This document shows positions 1 through 5,299 of a DNA stretch of 6,532 nucleotides, in pieces. Every line of letters begins with the position of its first letter. Position 1 is the first letter of the stretch. Source of the DNA: Planctomycetota bacterium (GTDB lineage: Bacteria > Planctomycetota > Phycisphaerae > WQYP01); contig JAKCCC010000114.1 of assembly GCA_021838985.1 (NCBI GenBank), forward strand, positions 1 to 6,532, read 5' to 3'. The notes under the pieces were generated by a model, which did no database searches, had not been told where the DNA came from, and saw only the letters and a list, made by a program, of their open reading frames with translations. Made by a program: the position numbers and the translations under genes.

Positions 1-330
1 GGCCGCCTTGGCCGCCGCCGCCTGCTGGGCCGCCTTGGCCGCCGCCGCCTGCTGGGCCGCCTTGGCCGCTGCCGCCTGCTGGGCCGCCTTGGCCGCTGCC
101 GCCTGCTGGGCCGCCTTGGCCGCCGCCGCCTGCTGGGCCGCCTTGGCCGCTGCCGCCTGCTGGGCCGCCTTGGCCGCTGCCGCCTGCTGGGCCGCCTTGG
201 CCGCCGCCGCCTGCTGGGCCGCCTTGGCCGCTGCCGCCTGCTGGGCCGCCTTGGCCGCCGCCGCCTGCTGGGCCGCCTTGGCCGCTGCCGCCTGCTGGGC
301 CGCCTTGGCCGCTGCCGCCTGCTGGGCCGC
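1..330 (-). repeat. 27-bp in-frame tandem repeat encoding AAQQAAAAK
   Basis: About twelve copies of a 27-base unit run without interruption from the window edge to about 330. Read on the minus strand, each encodes Ala-Ala-Gln-Gln-Ala-Ala-Ala-Ala-Lys. The only difference I see between copies is one third-codon position (GCG or GCA), alternating irregularly along the array. At the inner end the array passes into the non-repeated QQDQ segment. The unit is a multiple of three, so changes in copy number keep the frame. The array continues past the left edge, so its true length is unknown. Confidence 0.95.
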
Positions 331-1317
331 CTGGTCCTGCTGCATCACAGCCTGCATATTCTTGCTGGCCGAGGCGTATGGAGCCGTTCCCGGGTCGATG
401 AGCCCCGCGTACGCCGCTTGATAATTATAAATGGCCTGCTCGGCGGAGTTCAATTTTCCCATCGCGGCTGCGCTGTCACTCATAGCTCGGCTGCCTGAAC
501 CAGAACAATATCGCAGGATGCCCAAGCATGTCTGATACGACGGCATGCCAAAAAATATGGGAGGCTGCCACGTGCTGAGCAAGTCCGAATCATCAGCGCC
601 GTTCATAAATTCGGCTTCGTATGGTAAATGCCATCCGACCGGATAGCTGGCGCCAGGATGAACCACGATGTCGCCGAATTTGGAGCTCCGATCAGGGCGC
701 TGCAGACCCAGTGTCAACAACCATCCTCTCACTCCGGCGAGTTCCGGACCTGTCACCAAAAAGTCATGGAATATTTGAGCCCCGGAGGTCCTCAGCGGCA
801 CATTCAAATAGGCTCCATTATCCGCTTGTGTCTGCCACCGCCATGCATGCCCGTATGGCCACCACCAAAGCTGCGCATCCTGTACGCCTCCATTGCCATA
901 GATTGCACGTCCGACCCCTCGAGCCACCAAAATTAAGCCGGTGATCGCGTTGGCGACAGCTATGCGCCATGCTTTCGCGGCCACATTGAGAATGTCTTCC
1001 CATTCCGCCAACAGCTCGGTGCTGATGCCGATGGGCGTGACCGGAGGGGTGAATTCATCCAGCAGATTCTCCTGGAGACTATAGAGGATTGATGGAAAGT
1101 CCCAATACGCACCGGTAGGGAAGTGGGCTTCATCTCCTACTTCTCCGGGGGGAGCATATTTTACAATGCCTGGATCATGCGCTGATGCGAGCGGCATTGG
1201 CACTAATGGTGAACTTATGCTCGGGATCTGGTTATAGCGCTGAATCAGAAGTCCTGGATCCGGGATCGAATCCAAATAGCTTGGGTCATAATCGATCTTT
1301 TGGCCGGCCGTGACCAT
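1..1317 (-). CDS. Large protein with C-terminal AAQQAAAAK repeats, C-terminus off the left edge (partial)
   Basis: The frame is open from ATG at 1317 to the window edge, giving 439 residues with no stop. I do not recognise the family. Residues 1-100 are Pro-rich and probably extended. Residues 101-140 look helical and include a hydrophobic stretch (about 119-131) that could be a weak membrane or buried helix. Residues 149-162 are very rich in Trp (a WWW run), followed by a mixed, probably globular part up to about 275. Residues 282-328 become Ala/Gln/Met-rich, and residues 329-439 are about twelve copies of AAQQAAAAK, predicted to form one long straight helix. The gene starts 3 bases after the stop of the preceding gene, in the same frame, with only a weak ribosome site (AGG about 9 bases upstream). 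As the last visible gene of a virion cluster, it may be a spike, fibre or DNA-entry protein. That role is inference. Confidence 0.8.
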   Translation of the reverse strand, partial: MVTAGQKIDYDPSYLDSIPDPGLLIQRYNQIPSISSPLVPMPLASAHDPGIVKYAPPGEVGDEAHFPTGAYWDFPSILYSLQENLLDEFTPPVTPIGISTELLAEWEDILNVAAKAWRIAVANAITGLILVARGVGRAIYGNGGVQDAQLWWWPYGHAWRWQTQADNGAYLNVPLRTSGAQIFHDFLVTGPELAGVRGWLLTLGLQRPDRSSKFGDIVVHPGASYPVGWHLPYEAEFMNGADDSDLLSTWQPPIFFGMPSYQTCLGILRYCSGSGSRAMSDSAAAMGKLNSAEQAIYNYQAAYAGLIDPGTAPYASASKNMQAVMQQDQAAQQAAAAKAAQQAAAAKAAQQAAAAKAAQQAAAAKAAQQAAAAKAAQQAAAAKAAQQAAAAKAAQQAAAAKAAQQAAAAKAAQQAAAAKAAQQAAAAKAAQQAAAAKAA

Positions 1318-1320
1318 GAT

Positions 1321-1746
1321 TTAGCCTATGCGGAGTTCATCGCCAGGGGTATCTGACCATCCATTCAGGATGCAGACTGCTCCGGATTGTGCCGGCCAGG
1401 TCACAAATAACCTGTCATATTGATCCTGCGTGGCCCAATAGCCAGGCATGAATGTTCTGGCTGCTTCCGTCGGAGAATTGGTAGCGATCTGCACATATCC
1501 GCTGGAGTTGCCGTCACATTCGATCGCTGTTCCGGCAATGTTGATTTGCAATGGAATCTCTTGCGCCACCCCCAGATTGAGAACAGCGATCTGATATTTC
1601 ACTTTGTGGGACCATCTCGTGCGTGCGGATGGTGGAGGGGTCGGCTTGCCGACCGTCGGTTGCAACTTACCCAAAGGGCTCGGTGGAGCACTGGTAACAT
1701 GTCGTGCAGGGGGCCCGCCAATAGCACCAGGAACATGAATTTCCAT
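1321..1746 (-). CDS. Small beta-rich virion protein candidate, 141 aa
   Basis: This protein has no recognised family. Residues 1-45 are rich in Pro, Ser and Gly and look like a flexible arm (PTPPPS near residue 35). Residues 48-131 alternate polar and hydrophobic residues and look like a beta-sandwich: KYQIAVLNLG, IPLQINIAG, YVQIATN, then DRLFVTWPAQSGAVCILNGW. The last stretch resembles the strand-turn-strand seen in many small phage capsid or receptor-contact proteins, in which an aromatic strand is followed by a Gly-containing strand. There is no membrane helix, which sets it apart from the other small proteins here. The start codon overlaps the stop of the previous gene by one base (TAATG), so translation is probably coupled. 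A vertex (penton), spike-base or decoration protein would fit its place next to the large repeat protein. This is inference. Confidence 0.8.
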   Translation of the reverse strand: MEIHVPGAIGGPPARHVTSAPPSPLGKLQPTVGKPTPPPSARTRWSHKVKYQIAVLNLGVAQEIPLQINIAGTAIECDGNSSGYVQIATNSPTEAARTFMPGYWATQDQYDRLFVTWPAQSGAVCILNGWSDTPGDELRIG

Positions 1747-2285
1747 TACCTATGCCTCCGCATGAACATCCAGATTCCGAAGCCGAGTACCAGGGCGCCG
1801 CCCGCCAGCATAATCCATGGCATCCAATTCACTGGAGTGGCCTCCGAGGTGTATCCTACTTGCTTGCCGAGAGATACCGGAGCTGCCACCTGTGATGCGA
1901 CCTTCTCGGCTCCGGTGATCGCGGCCGTACCTCCCTGCGCGGCCGCCAGGTCAACCGCCTGAGAGCCGTGCGAAACTGCTCCAGCCGCTACGGCCCCTCC
2001 GGTAGCCGCCGCGACGTCGGCGGCGGCAGTCGCCAATGCTTTTGTTGCCACGTTCTGCTCCGATTGGATGGCAGCCTGCTCGGTGGCCGCCGCTTGTTTT
2101 TCCTGCAGCTGAGATCCCTGCTCCAGCGTTACGAGCGTATTGCCCACCGCGGTGGCATAATTGACAGCGTCGGCTCCGGTTAGACCAACATTGCCTACGG
2201 TGTAGTCGTAGTTATTCGTGTAGTTGGTCGAAGTCGAATTTGAACTACCCAACGCGCATTTCCCAAATAAAGTCGCTGCCGTCAT
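1746..2285 (-). CDS. Ala-rich protein with C-terminal membrane anchor, 179 aa
   Basis: The N-terminal 35 residues are rich in Ser, Thr, Asn and Tyr. Residues 36-100 are Ala/Gln-rich with scattered Glu and Lys and should be helical, perhaps a coiled coil. A Gly/Ala-rich linker follows. Residues 154-174 form one membrane helix (starting NWMPWIMLAGGALVLGFG) that ends in the basic tail RRHR, which would face the inner side of the membrane or the DNA. This N-out, anchor-at-the-end layout is shared with three other small genes in the cluster and fits a minor capsid or membrane-associated virion protein. The start is uncertain. ATG at 2285 overlaps the upstream gene by 41 bases and has no well-spaced ribosome site, while a TTG at 2252 has GGGAAA about eight bases upstream and a much shorter overlap (168 aa). 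The gene ends in a TAATG junction with the next. Confidence 0.85.
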   Translation of the reverse strand: MTAATLFGKCALGSSNSTSTNYTNNYDYTVGNVGLTGADAVNYATAVGNTLVTLEQGSQLQEKQAAATEQAAIQSEQNVATKALATAAADVAAATGGAVAAGAVSHGSQAVDLAAAQGGTAAITGAEKVASQVAAPVSLGKQVGYTSEATPVNWMPWIMLAGGALVLGFGIWMFMRRHR

Positions 2286-2622
2286 TTCCCATCAAGTGGG
2301 CACCGATGCCGAGATATTGATGTACGAGGTTGAGATTGCCGATTGGGCTGCGCCAATGCAGCAGGGCGAGTCCCTGCGACCTGGCATACGATTTCAAATG
2401 CTCGACCAGACGATCGCTGATCCTCCTGTGCCGGTTGATCTGATGGATTACCAGCGCGGGCGGGACCGCGCTTACGGCGACCGTGGCTCCATCAACCTCC
2501 TGTAAAGTCCCGTTGTGAGTGGCCAAATGCTCCGCCAACACGTGCCAATCCGACGGCCCGCCCGGCTTAGCAAAGATCTGCGCCAATCTTGAGGCGGTGA
2601 TGTGTTCACTTCCGCCGAGCAT
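2245..2622 (-). CDS. Unknown protein with faint GNAT-like pattern, 125 aa
   Basis: This is a soluble protein with no signal peptide or membrane helix, the only such one among the small genes downstream of the capsid gene. From about residue 57 the order strand (ALVIHQI), basic turn (NRHRRISDR), helix (LVEHLKSYARSQG), strand (LALLHW), then N-x-N-L-V-H-Q-Y-L-G-I and a last strand (FIWEMRV) follows the C-terminal half of GNAT acetyltransferases. The Gly residues of the acetyl-CoA loop (R/Q-x-x-G-x-G/A) are missing, however, so it would be a non-catalytic relative if it is one at all. It starts inside the previous gene (17-base overlap) and runs 41 bases into the next, depending on that gene's start. 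Its position suggests a virion or assembly role, but no function is claimed. Confidence 0.75.
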   Translation of the reverse strand: MLGGSEHITASRLAQIFAKPGGPSDWHVLAEHLATHNGTLQEVDGATVAVSAVPPALVIHQINRHRRISDRLVEHLKSYARSQGLALLHWRSPIGNLNLVHQYLGIGAHLMGNDGSDFIWEMRVG

Positions 2623-2911
2623 ACAACCACAATCCTATGCCAGCGATGCCGGCCACGGCCAGGGCGATCCAGATCCACGATGGAATGCCGGATAGGGAAA
2701 GCGATGACGTCCCCGACAAGCCTCCTCCGCTTTGCCCGGTGAATGGATCGAACGACGACTCCAAACCCGTGTTGGCGGCCCCAAGATCAAGTTCAAACGG
2801 TGCATTGACGCCACCCCCGCCAAGTGTCTCGCTGACGCGCTGGGCGGCGGTCGATGAGCTGCTCATTCCTCCCCCCCCCAAACCTCCCATTGGTAGCGGC
2901 AATCCGGTCAT
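2606..2911 (-). CDS. Gly/Ser-rich protein with C-terminal membrane anchor, 101 aa
   Basis: I chose the ATG at 2911 because it forms an ATGA overlap with the previous stop and has GGGGA five bases upstream. An in-frame ATG at 2923 would add four residues (MGKS) but its start lies over that ribosome site. The N-terminal two thirds is low-complexity Gly, Ser and Leu, including a GLGGGGMSSSS stretch encoded across a run of nine Gs. The last 25 residues hold one membrane helix (about 78-97, beginning SWIWIALAVAGIAG) and a basic end, YARRK. This fits a tail-anchored minor virion protein linking capsid and internal membrane, as seen in PRD1-like and PM2-like viruses, but no homology was recognised. 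Its 3' end overlaps the next gene by 17 bases. Confidence 0.85.
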   Translation of the reverse strand: MTGLPLPMGGLGGGGMSSSSTAAQRVSETLGGGGVNAPFELDLGAANTGLESSFDPFTGQSGGGLSGTSSLSLSGIPSWIWIALAVAGIAGIGLWLYARRK

Positions 2912-3282
2912 GCTTTTCCCCATGCGTAAACGACAACTCCCGCGATGATGAGCGCGACGGTCCCCAAGATCAGGATGGTGGATGGCAGATTTTCCGCGGC
3001 CTGGATTACCCCGCGTCCGACGGCTCCTGCGACGTGGGCGGTCCCGGTAGAAATCGTTTCGACGGCCGCGGCCCCCGGTATCCCTCCGGCCCCCTGCTCC
3101 ACAGCACTATTACTGACATAACTGCCAGCACCAAAGGTGGCTGTATCGTTGCTGCCCGTGGCGGCGTTGTAGAGCCCTTCCACCTGTTGACCGACGGCGG
3201 CAGGAAGTTGGCGGAGCGTATCTAAGATACCCGTAGATTGCGGAGTATAAACCGGGGGCGATTCGTAGGGCACGAACGTCAC
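2908..3282 (-). CDS. Tail-anchored small virion protein candidate, 124 aa, GTG start
   Basis: The start codon is GTG at 3282, supported by AGGGGG six bases upstream. The N-terminus (about 1-16) is rich in Pro and Tyr (VPYESPPVYTP) and could be an extended arm. Residues 18-40 look like an amphipathic helix, and a Gly/Ala/Ser/Thr-rich middle follows. Residues 101-121 form one strongly hydrophobic membrane helix (STILILGTVALIIAGVVVYA) ending in WGKA. There is no signal peptide, so the predicted topology is a C-terminal anchor. It sits second after the capsid gene, 10 bases from the preceding stop, and overlaps the following gene by four bases (ATGA). A role as a membrane-bound minor capsid or cement protein is inferred from architecture and position only. 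Confidence 0.87.
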   Translation of the reverse strand: MTFVPYESPPVYTPQSTGILDTLRQLPAAVGQQVEGLYNAATGSNDTATFGAGSYVSNSAVEQGAGGIPGAAAVETISTGTAHVAGAVGRGVIQAAENLPSTILILGTVALIIAGVVVYAWGKA

Positions 3283-3288
3283 GCTGCA

Positions 3289-3294
3289 CCCCCT
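3289..3294 (-). promoter_or_regulatory. Ribosome binding site that fixes a GTG start
   Basis: AGGGGG on the minus strand lies six bases before the GTG at 3282. It includes two bases of the TAG stop of the preceding gene, so termination and reinitiation are close together. No in-frame ATG offers a better start for this gene. Confidence 0.75.
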
Positions 3295-3580
3295 ATTGTT
3301 TGACGATCAGAACCAGCGCGATTATGGCCACAAATATGCCGCCGGCAATCATCCAGGTCGTCGGTTCATCGTACCAGGGTTTGGTAGTTTGGGCTACGGG
3401 CACTACGGCGGCCGCATTGGTCCCGAGCTGCGGGGCCGTTTGGGCCGTGGTCGTGCTGGAGGTGGACGGTCCCATTAGTTTCTGGATATAGGCCGCGCCA
3501 GCCGCGTTGGCAGCCTCCTGCCCTAAATTCGCAGCGTCCTGGGCGAATCCAGTCAAGACTGTATCGATATTCAGGGTCAT
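3293..3580 (-). CDS. Tail-anchored small virion protein candidate, 95 aa
   Basis: This is the first gene after the major capsid gene, separated by three bases, with GAAGG about ten bases before the ATG. Residues 8-36 are predicted to be an Ala-rich amphipathic helix (FAQDAANLGQEAANAAGAAY). Residues 37-66 form a Ser/Thr/Ala linker, followed by KPWYDEPTTW and a membrane helix at about 76-93 that ends in KQ. A Pro/Trp/Tyr-rich segment just before a C-terminal helix is common in small virion membrane proteins of tailless phages. The Trp-hydrophobic start of the helix recalls the anchors in the genes at 2606 and 1746, so the three may be distant paralogs. I do not recognise a named family. A capsid-to-membrane linker role is inference. 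Confidence 0.87.
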   Translation of the reverse strand: MTLNIDTVLTGFAQDAANLGQEAANAAGAAYIQKLMGPSTSSTTTAQTAPQLGTNAAAVVPVAQTTKPWYDEPTTWMIAGGIFVAIIALVLIVKQ

Positions 3581-3583
3581 CGG

Positions 3584-4672
3584 CTATGCCTTCAATATTT
3601 GGATGCCATACACATCAACGGCCGGGGACGTTACGCCCGATGCCACGTCGTAATCGAAGACGAGATTCGTCAAACCGGCCGTGCTGAAACTCTCCGTCTT
3701 ATAGCCATCCCATGCATATGGAACATAGGTCCAGGCATCGTAGGCGGCGGCCGACGAATACATAAGCGTCTCGCCATTCGCCTCGGCGTTGCCGTCAGTG
3801 GTGAACTGCGGCGCGGTCTGCCACAGCTGTTGCCGGAGCGATCCCAGGTTGCAGTCCGAAATCATGCCGGTATCGCCGGACATGAATGCGAAACGCGATA
3901 TGACGCCCGGCTGATCCGTTACAGGATTTGTGGCTGTATTGTATTCATGCACGATGAACCCAAAATAATCCAGATTGGAAGCCACCGGGACAGGCGTTTT
4001 TTGGCGGAGATTTCCGGGAGCGACATTCAACAGGCCGATCTTGGTGATCCGAAGGTCTTGCAGTGGCGTGAATGCGCCAAACGCTTCGAGCGATCGGATT
4101 TCCGCTTGCATGGCGCCCCCAAGCGTCATGCCAGCGATGCTGCAGACGTTGGCTACTGTGCCCCAAGTTGCCACACAACTGAGTTGTCCCTGCAGGAGTC
4201 TGGTCGTATTCAGTTCGGTTTCAACGTGGTTCTTGGACGTCAGCATCCAGAACGGGATAACGATCGTTGAATCGATCACCGGACTGGTGGTGCCGGCGTT
4301 CTTCAGAGCGGCCAGAACCGGCTTGCGGCGGCGGAGCAGCCGATTCCAGACGGCCAACAACTCCATTGCAGTCGCCGACAGAATGTAATCGTTATCGCTG
4401 GTGTAGATTTGCAACTGCTGGAGCAGGGCGAATTCATCGCCCGGCAAAATGTTGGCCGGAGCAATGGCCACCGCAGTGGTGGGTTGAGTTAATGTGTACA
4501 TCAGGCGCAGCGCGAGAAACCGGATTTTGTTGCCCACCGCCAGATTAAAAACAGTCTTCCCTCCTGGCTGGATAGGGCCGCTGGAGCTCATTTTGTAGCG
4601 GATGCCAGACGGGGCGCTGAGCTGCTGTTGAGCGCTGACCTGGGCCTCTGGAGCGATGATGGGTCCGGGCAT
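3584..4672 (-). CDS. Major capsid protein, double jelly-roll type, 362 aa
   Basis: This is the likely main shell protein of a PRD1/Bam35-like capsid, which forms trimeric, pseudo-hexagonal capsomers. Its length is between Bam35-type proteins and PRD1 P3 (from memory about 355-395) and above PM2 P2 (about 270). Residues 1-40 are a Gln/Ser/Gly-rich arm. A first beta domain (about 41-215) includes FALLQQLQIYTSDNDYIL (81-98), a helix at 103-118 (ELLAVWNRLLRRRKPV), the strand STIVIPF, and NTTRLLQGQLSCVATWG (155-171). That last stretch matches the pattern of a Thr/Arg turn, alternating hydrophobics and a Trp-Gly ending found in this capsid lineage. A second beta domain (about 216-360) ends with TNLVFDYDV and VDVYGIQIL. 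There is no membrane helix. The ATG has an excellent ribosome site. Fold assignment rests on pattern, length and the nearby ATPase, not on a search. Confidence 0.85.
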   Translation of the reverse strand: MPGPIIAPEAQVSAQQQLSAPSGIRYKMSSSGPIQPGGKTVFNLAVGNKIRFLALRLMYTLTQPTTAVAIAPANILPGDEFALLQQLQIYTSDNDYILSATAMELLAVWNRLLRRRKPVLAALKNAGTTSPVIDSTIVIPFWMLTSKNHVETELNTTRLLQGQLSCVATWGTVANVCSIAGMTLGGAMQAEIRSLEAFGAFTPLQDLRITKIGLLNVAPGNLRQKTPVPVASNLDYFGFIVHEYNTATNPVTDQPGVISRFAFMSGDTGMISDCNLGSLRQQLWQTAPQFTTDGNAEANGETLMYSSAAAYDAWTYVPYAWDGYKTESFSTAGLTNLVFDYDVASGVTSPAVDVYGIQILKA

Positions 4673-4675
4673 AAA

Positions 4676-4683
4676 TCACCTTT
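4676..4683 (-). promoter_or_regulatory. Strong ribosome binding site of the capsid gene
   Basis: AAAGGTGA on the minus strand lies just upstream of the capsid ATG at 4672, with TTT between. It is among the best Shine-Dalgarno matches in the window, in keeping with the high demand for capsid protein. It lies in the longest untranslated gap here (34 bases). Confidence 0.75.
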
Positions 4684-4706
4684 GGAAATCCACGTGTCTT
4701 TTCTGC

Positions 4707-4805
4707 TTACAATTTTGGAAAATATTTCGAGAATAAATTGAACAGAAACATTCCCGCGAATACGCCTCCGGCGAGGATGGCGAGCTGCTTGATGTCCCCC
4801 TTCAT
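4707..4805 (-). CDS. 32-residue single-span membrane peptide
   Basis: This is a very short gene between the lipoprotein and capsid genes. It encodes Met-Lys-Gly-Asp-Ile-Lys, then a hydrophobic helix (about residues 8-25, QLAILAGGVFAGMFLFNLF), then SKYFPKL and a TAA stop. AAGGAG lies eight bases before the ATG, one of the strongest ribosome sites in the window, and without this gene there would be a gap of 162 bases in an otherwise fully packed cluster. These points argue that it is real. Basic residues lie on both sides of the span. Small single-span virion membrane proteins of this size are known in PRD1-like and PM2-like viruses. A holin-like role in lysis is possible but less likely for so short a peptide in this position. 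Function is not established. Confidence 0.75.
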   Translation of the reverse strand: MKGDIKQLAILAGGVFAGMFLFNLFSKYFPKL

Positions 4806-4813
4806 GTGATGGT

Positions 4814-4819
4814 CTCCTT
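4814..4819 (-). promoter_or_regulatory. Ribosome binding site of the 32-residue peptide
   Basis: AAGGAG on the minus strand lies eight bases before ATG at 4805. It is the main evidence that this very short frame is translated. Confidence 0.75.
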
Positions 4820-4834
4820 GCGTGTCTAATTTCC

Positions 4835-5299
4835 TTATCCGGCGCTCTGTGCCCGGAGCAGGATGGATTTCGTTTTCGGCGACAGGCTCGCTAATTTTTC
4901 CGGCGGCAACGAAGTTGCCAGCTCCGACACAGCCTGCTTGTGAGCGCTGTCTGATCGCAACCGGCGATATTGGGATATTCCCGCGAGTACGATGCCGGCC
5001 GCTCCGGCGATCAGGGAAAGCGCAGTTTCGCCTATCGGTCCGGCGGCCTGTCCGGCGGCTTGGGCCAAAGGGCGGATTTGTTCCACGACCGGGCTGATCG
5101 GATTTTTCGGCGCATTAGCTTGCGTAATTTGTTGAGTCGCTTTCGCGGCCGTGCCGAGAGCATGCAGCGAGCAACCTGCAGTAGCCAATAGAATGACGCC
5201 GCAAGCCAGTATAGATTCCAGCCGAGCCAGTCTCGTTGCCACAATCGGTGTTCCAGACGTGTCGGAGAGTAGTATACGCGTGGTCCGGCCGATTGTCAA
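4835..5299 (-). CDS. Lipoprotein with second hydrophobic segment, 154 aa (135 aa from internal GTG)
   Basis: A hydrophobic segment, ESILACGVILLATAGC (28-43), ends in a lipobox-like T-A-G-C, so the mature protein would begin at Cys43 with a lipid anchor. A second hydrophobic stretch (about 88-109, PIGETALSLIAGAAGIVLAG) is followed by QYRRLRS and a charged, probably helical C-terminus (110-154). The longest frame begins with TTG at 5299 in a TTGA overlap with the ATPase stop. A GTG at 5242 with GGAA eight bases upstream would place the Cys at position 24, a normal lipoprotein signal length, and seems the better start. The gene lies between the packaging ATPase and capsid genes. It could be a membrane protein of the virion, or a lysis protein such as an outer-membrane spanin subunit, although no partner spanin is visible. 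Neither role is proven. Confidence 0.8.
   Translation of the reverse strand: MTIGRTTRILLSDTSGTPIVATRLARLESILACGVILLATAGCSLHALGTAAKATQQITQANAPKNPISPVVEQIRPLAQAAGQAAGPIGETALSLIAGAAGIVLAGISQYRRLRSDSAHKQAVSELATSLPPEKLASLSPKTKSILLRAQSAG

Noticed and set aside
1..330. CRISPR array
   Set aside because: The units are contiguous with no variable spacers, the period is 27 bases throughout, and the array is in frame with a coding region.
8..421. Plus-strand frame encoding a Cys/Trp/Ala/Leu repeat
   Set aside because: It is the complement of the AAQQAAAAK repeat. The minus-strand frame continues for hundreds of residues of normal protein, while the plus-strand one has no ribosome site and no sensible composition after the repeat.
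1302..1309. GGCCGGCC palindrome as an operator or att site
   Set aside because: It lies in the coding start of the large gene, is only eight bases, and such words are common in GC-rich DNA.
1420..1962. Plus-strand frame of 180 residues
   Set aside because: It lies antisense across two minus-strand genes that have a TAATG junction and, in one, a membrane anchor. It has high Arg/Cys/His content typical of shadow frames.
2606..2923. 105-residue form of the Gly/Ser-rich tail-anchored protein
   Set aside because: The later ATG at 2911 has the ATGA junction and a GGGGA ribosome site at the right distance, and that site overlaps the earlier ATG.
3599..4270. Plus-strand frame of 223 residues
   Set aside because: It is entirely antisense to the major capsid gene, Arg/Gly/Ile-rich, and shows no domain pattern.
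4700..4745. AT-rich stretch before the capsid gene as a promoter
   Set aside because: Most of it is the coding end of the 32-residue peptide (Phe, Lys, Asn, Tyr codons), and I see no well-spaced -35 and -10 pair.
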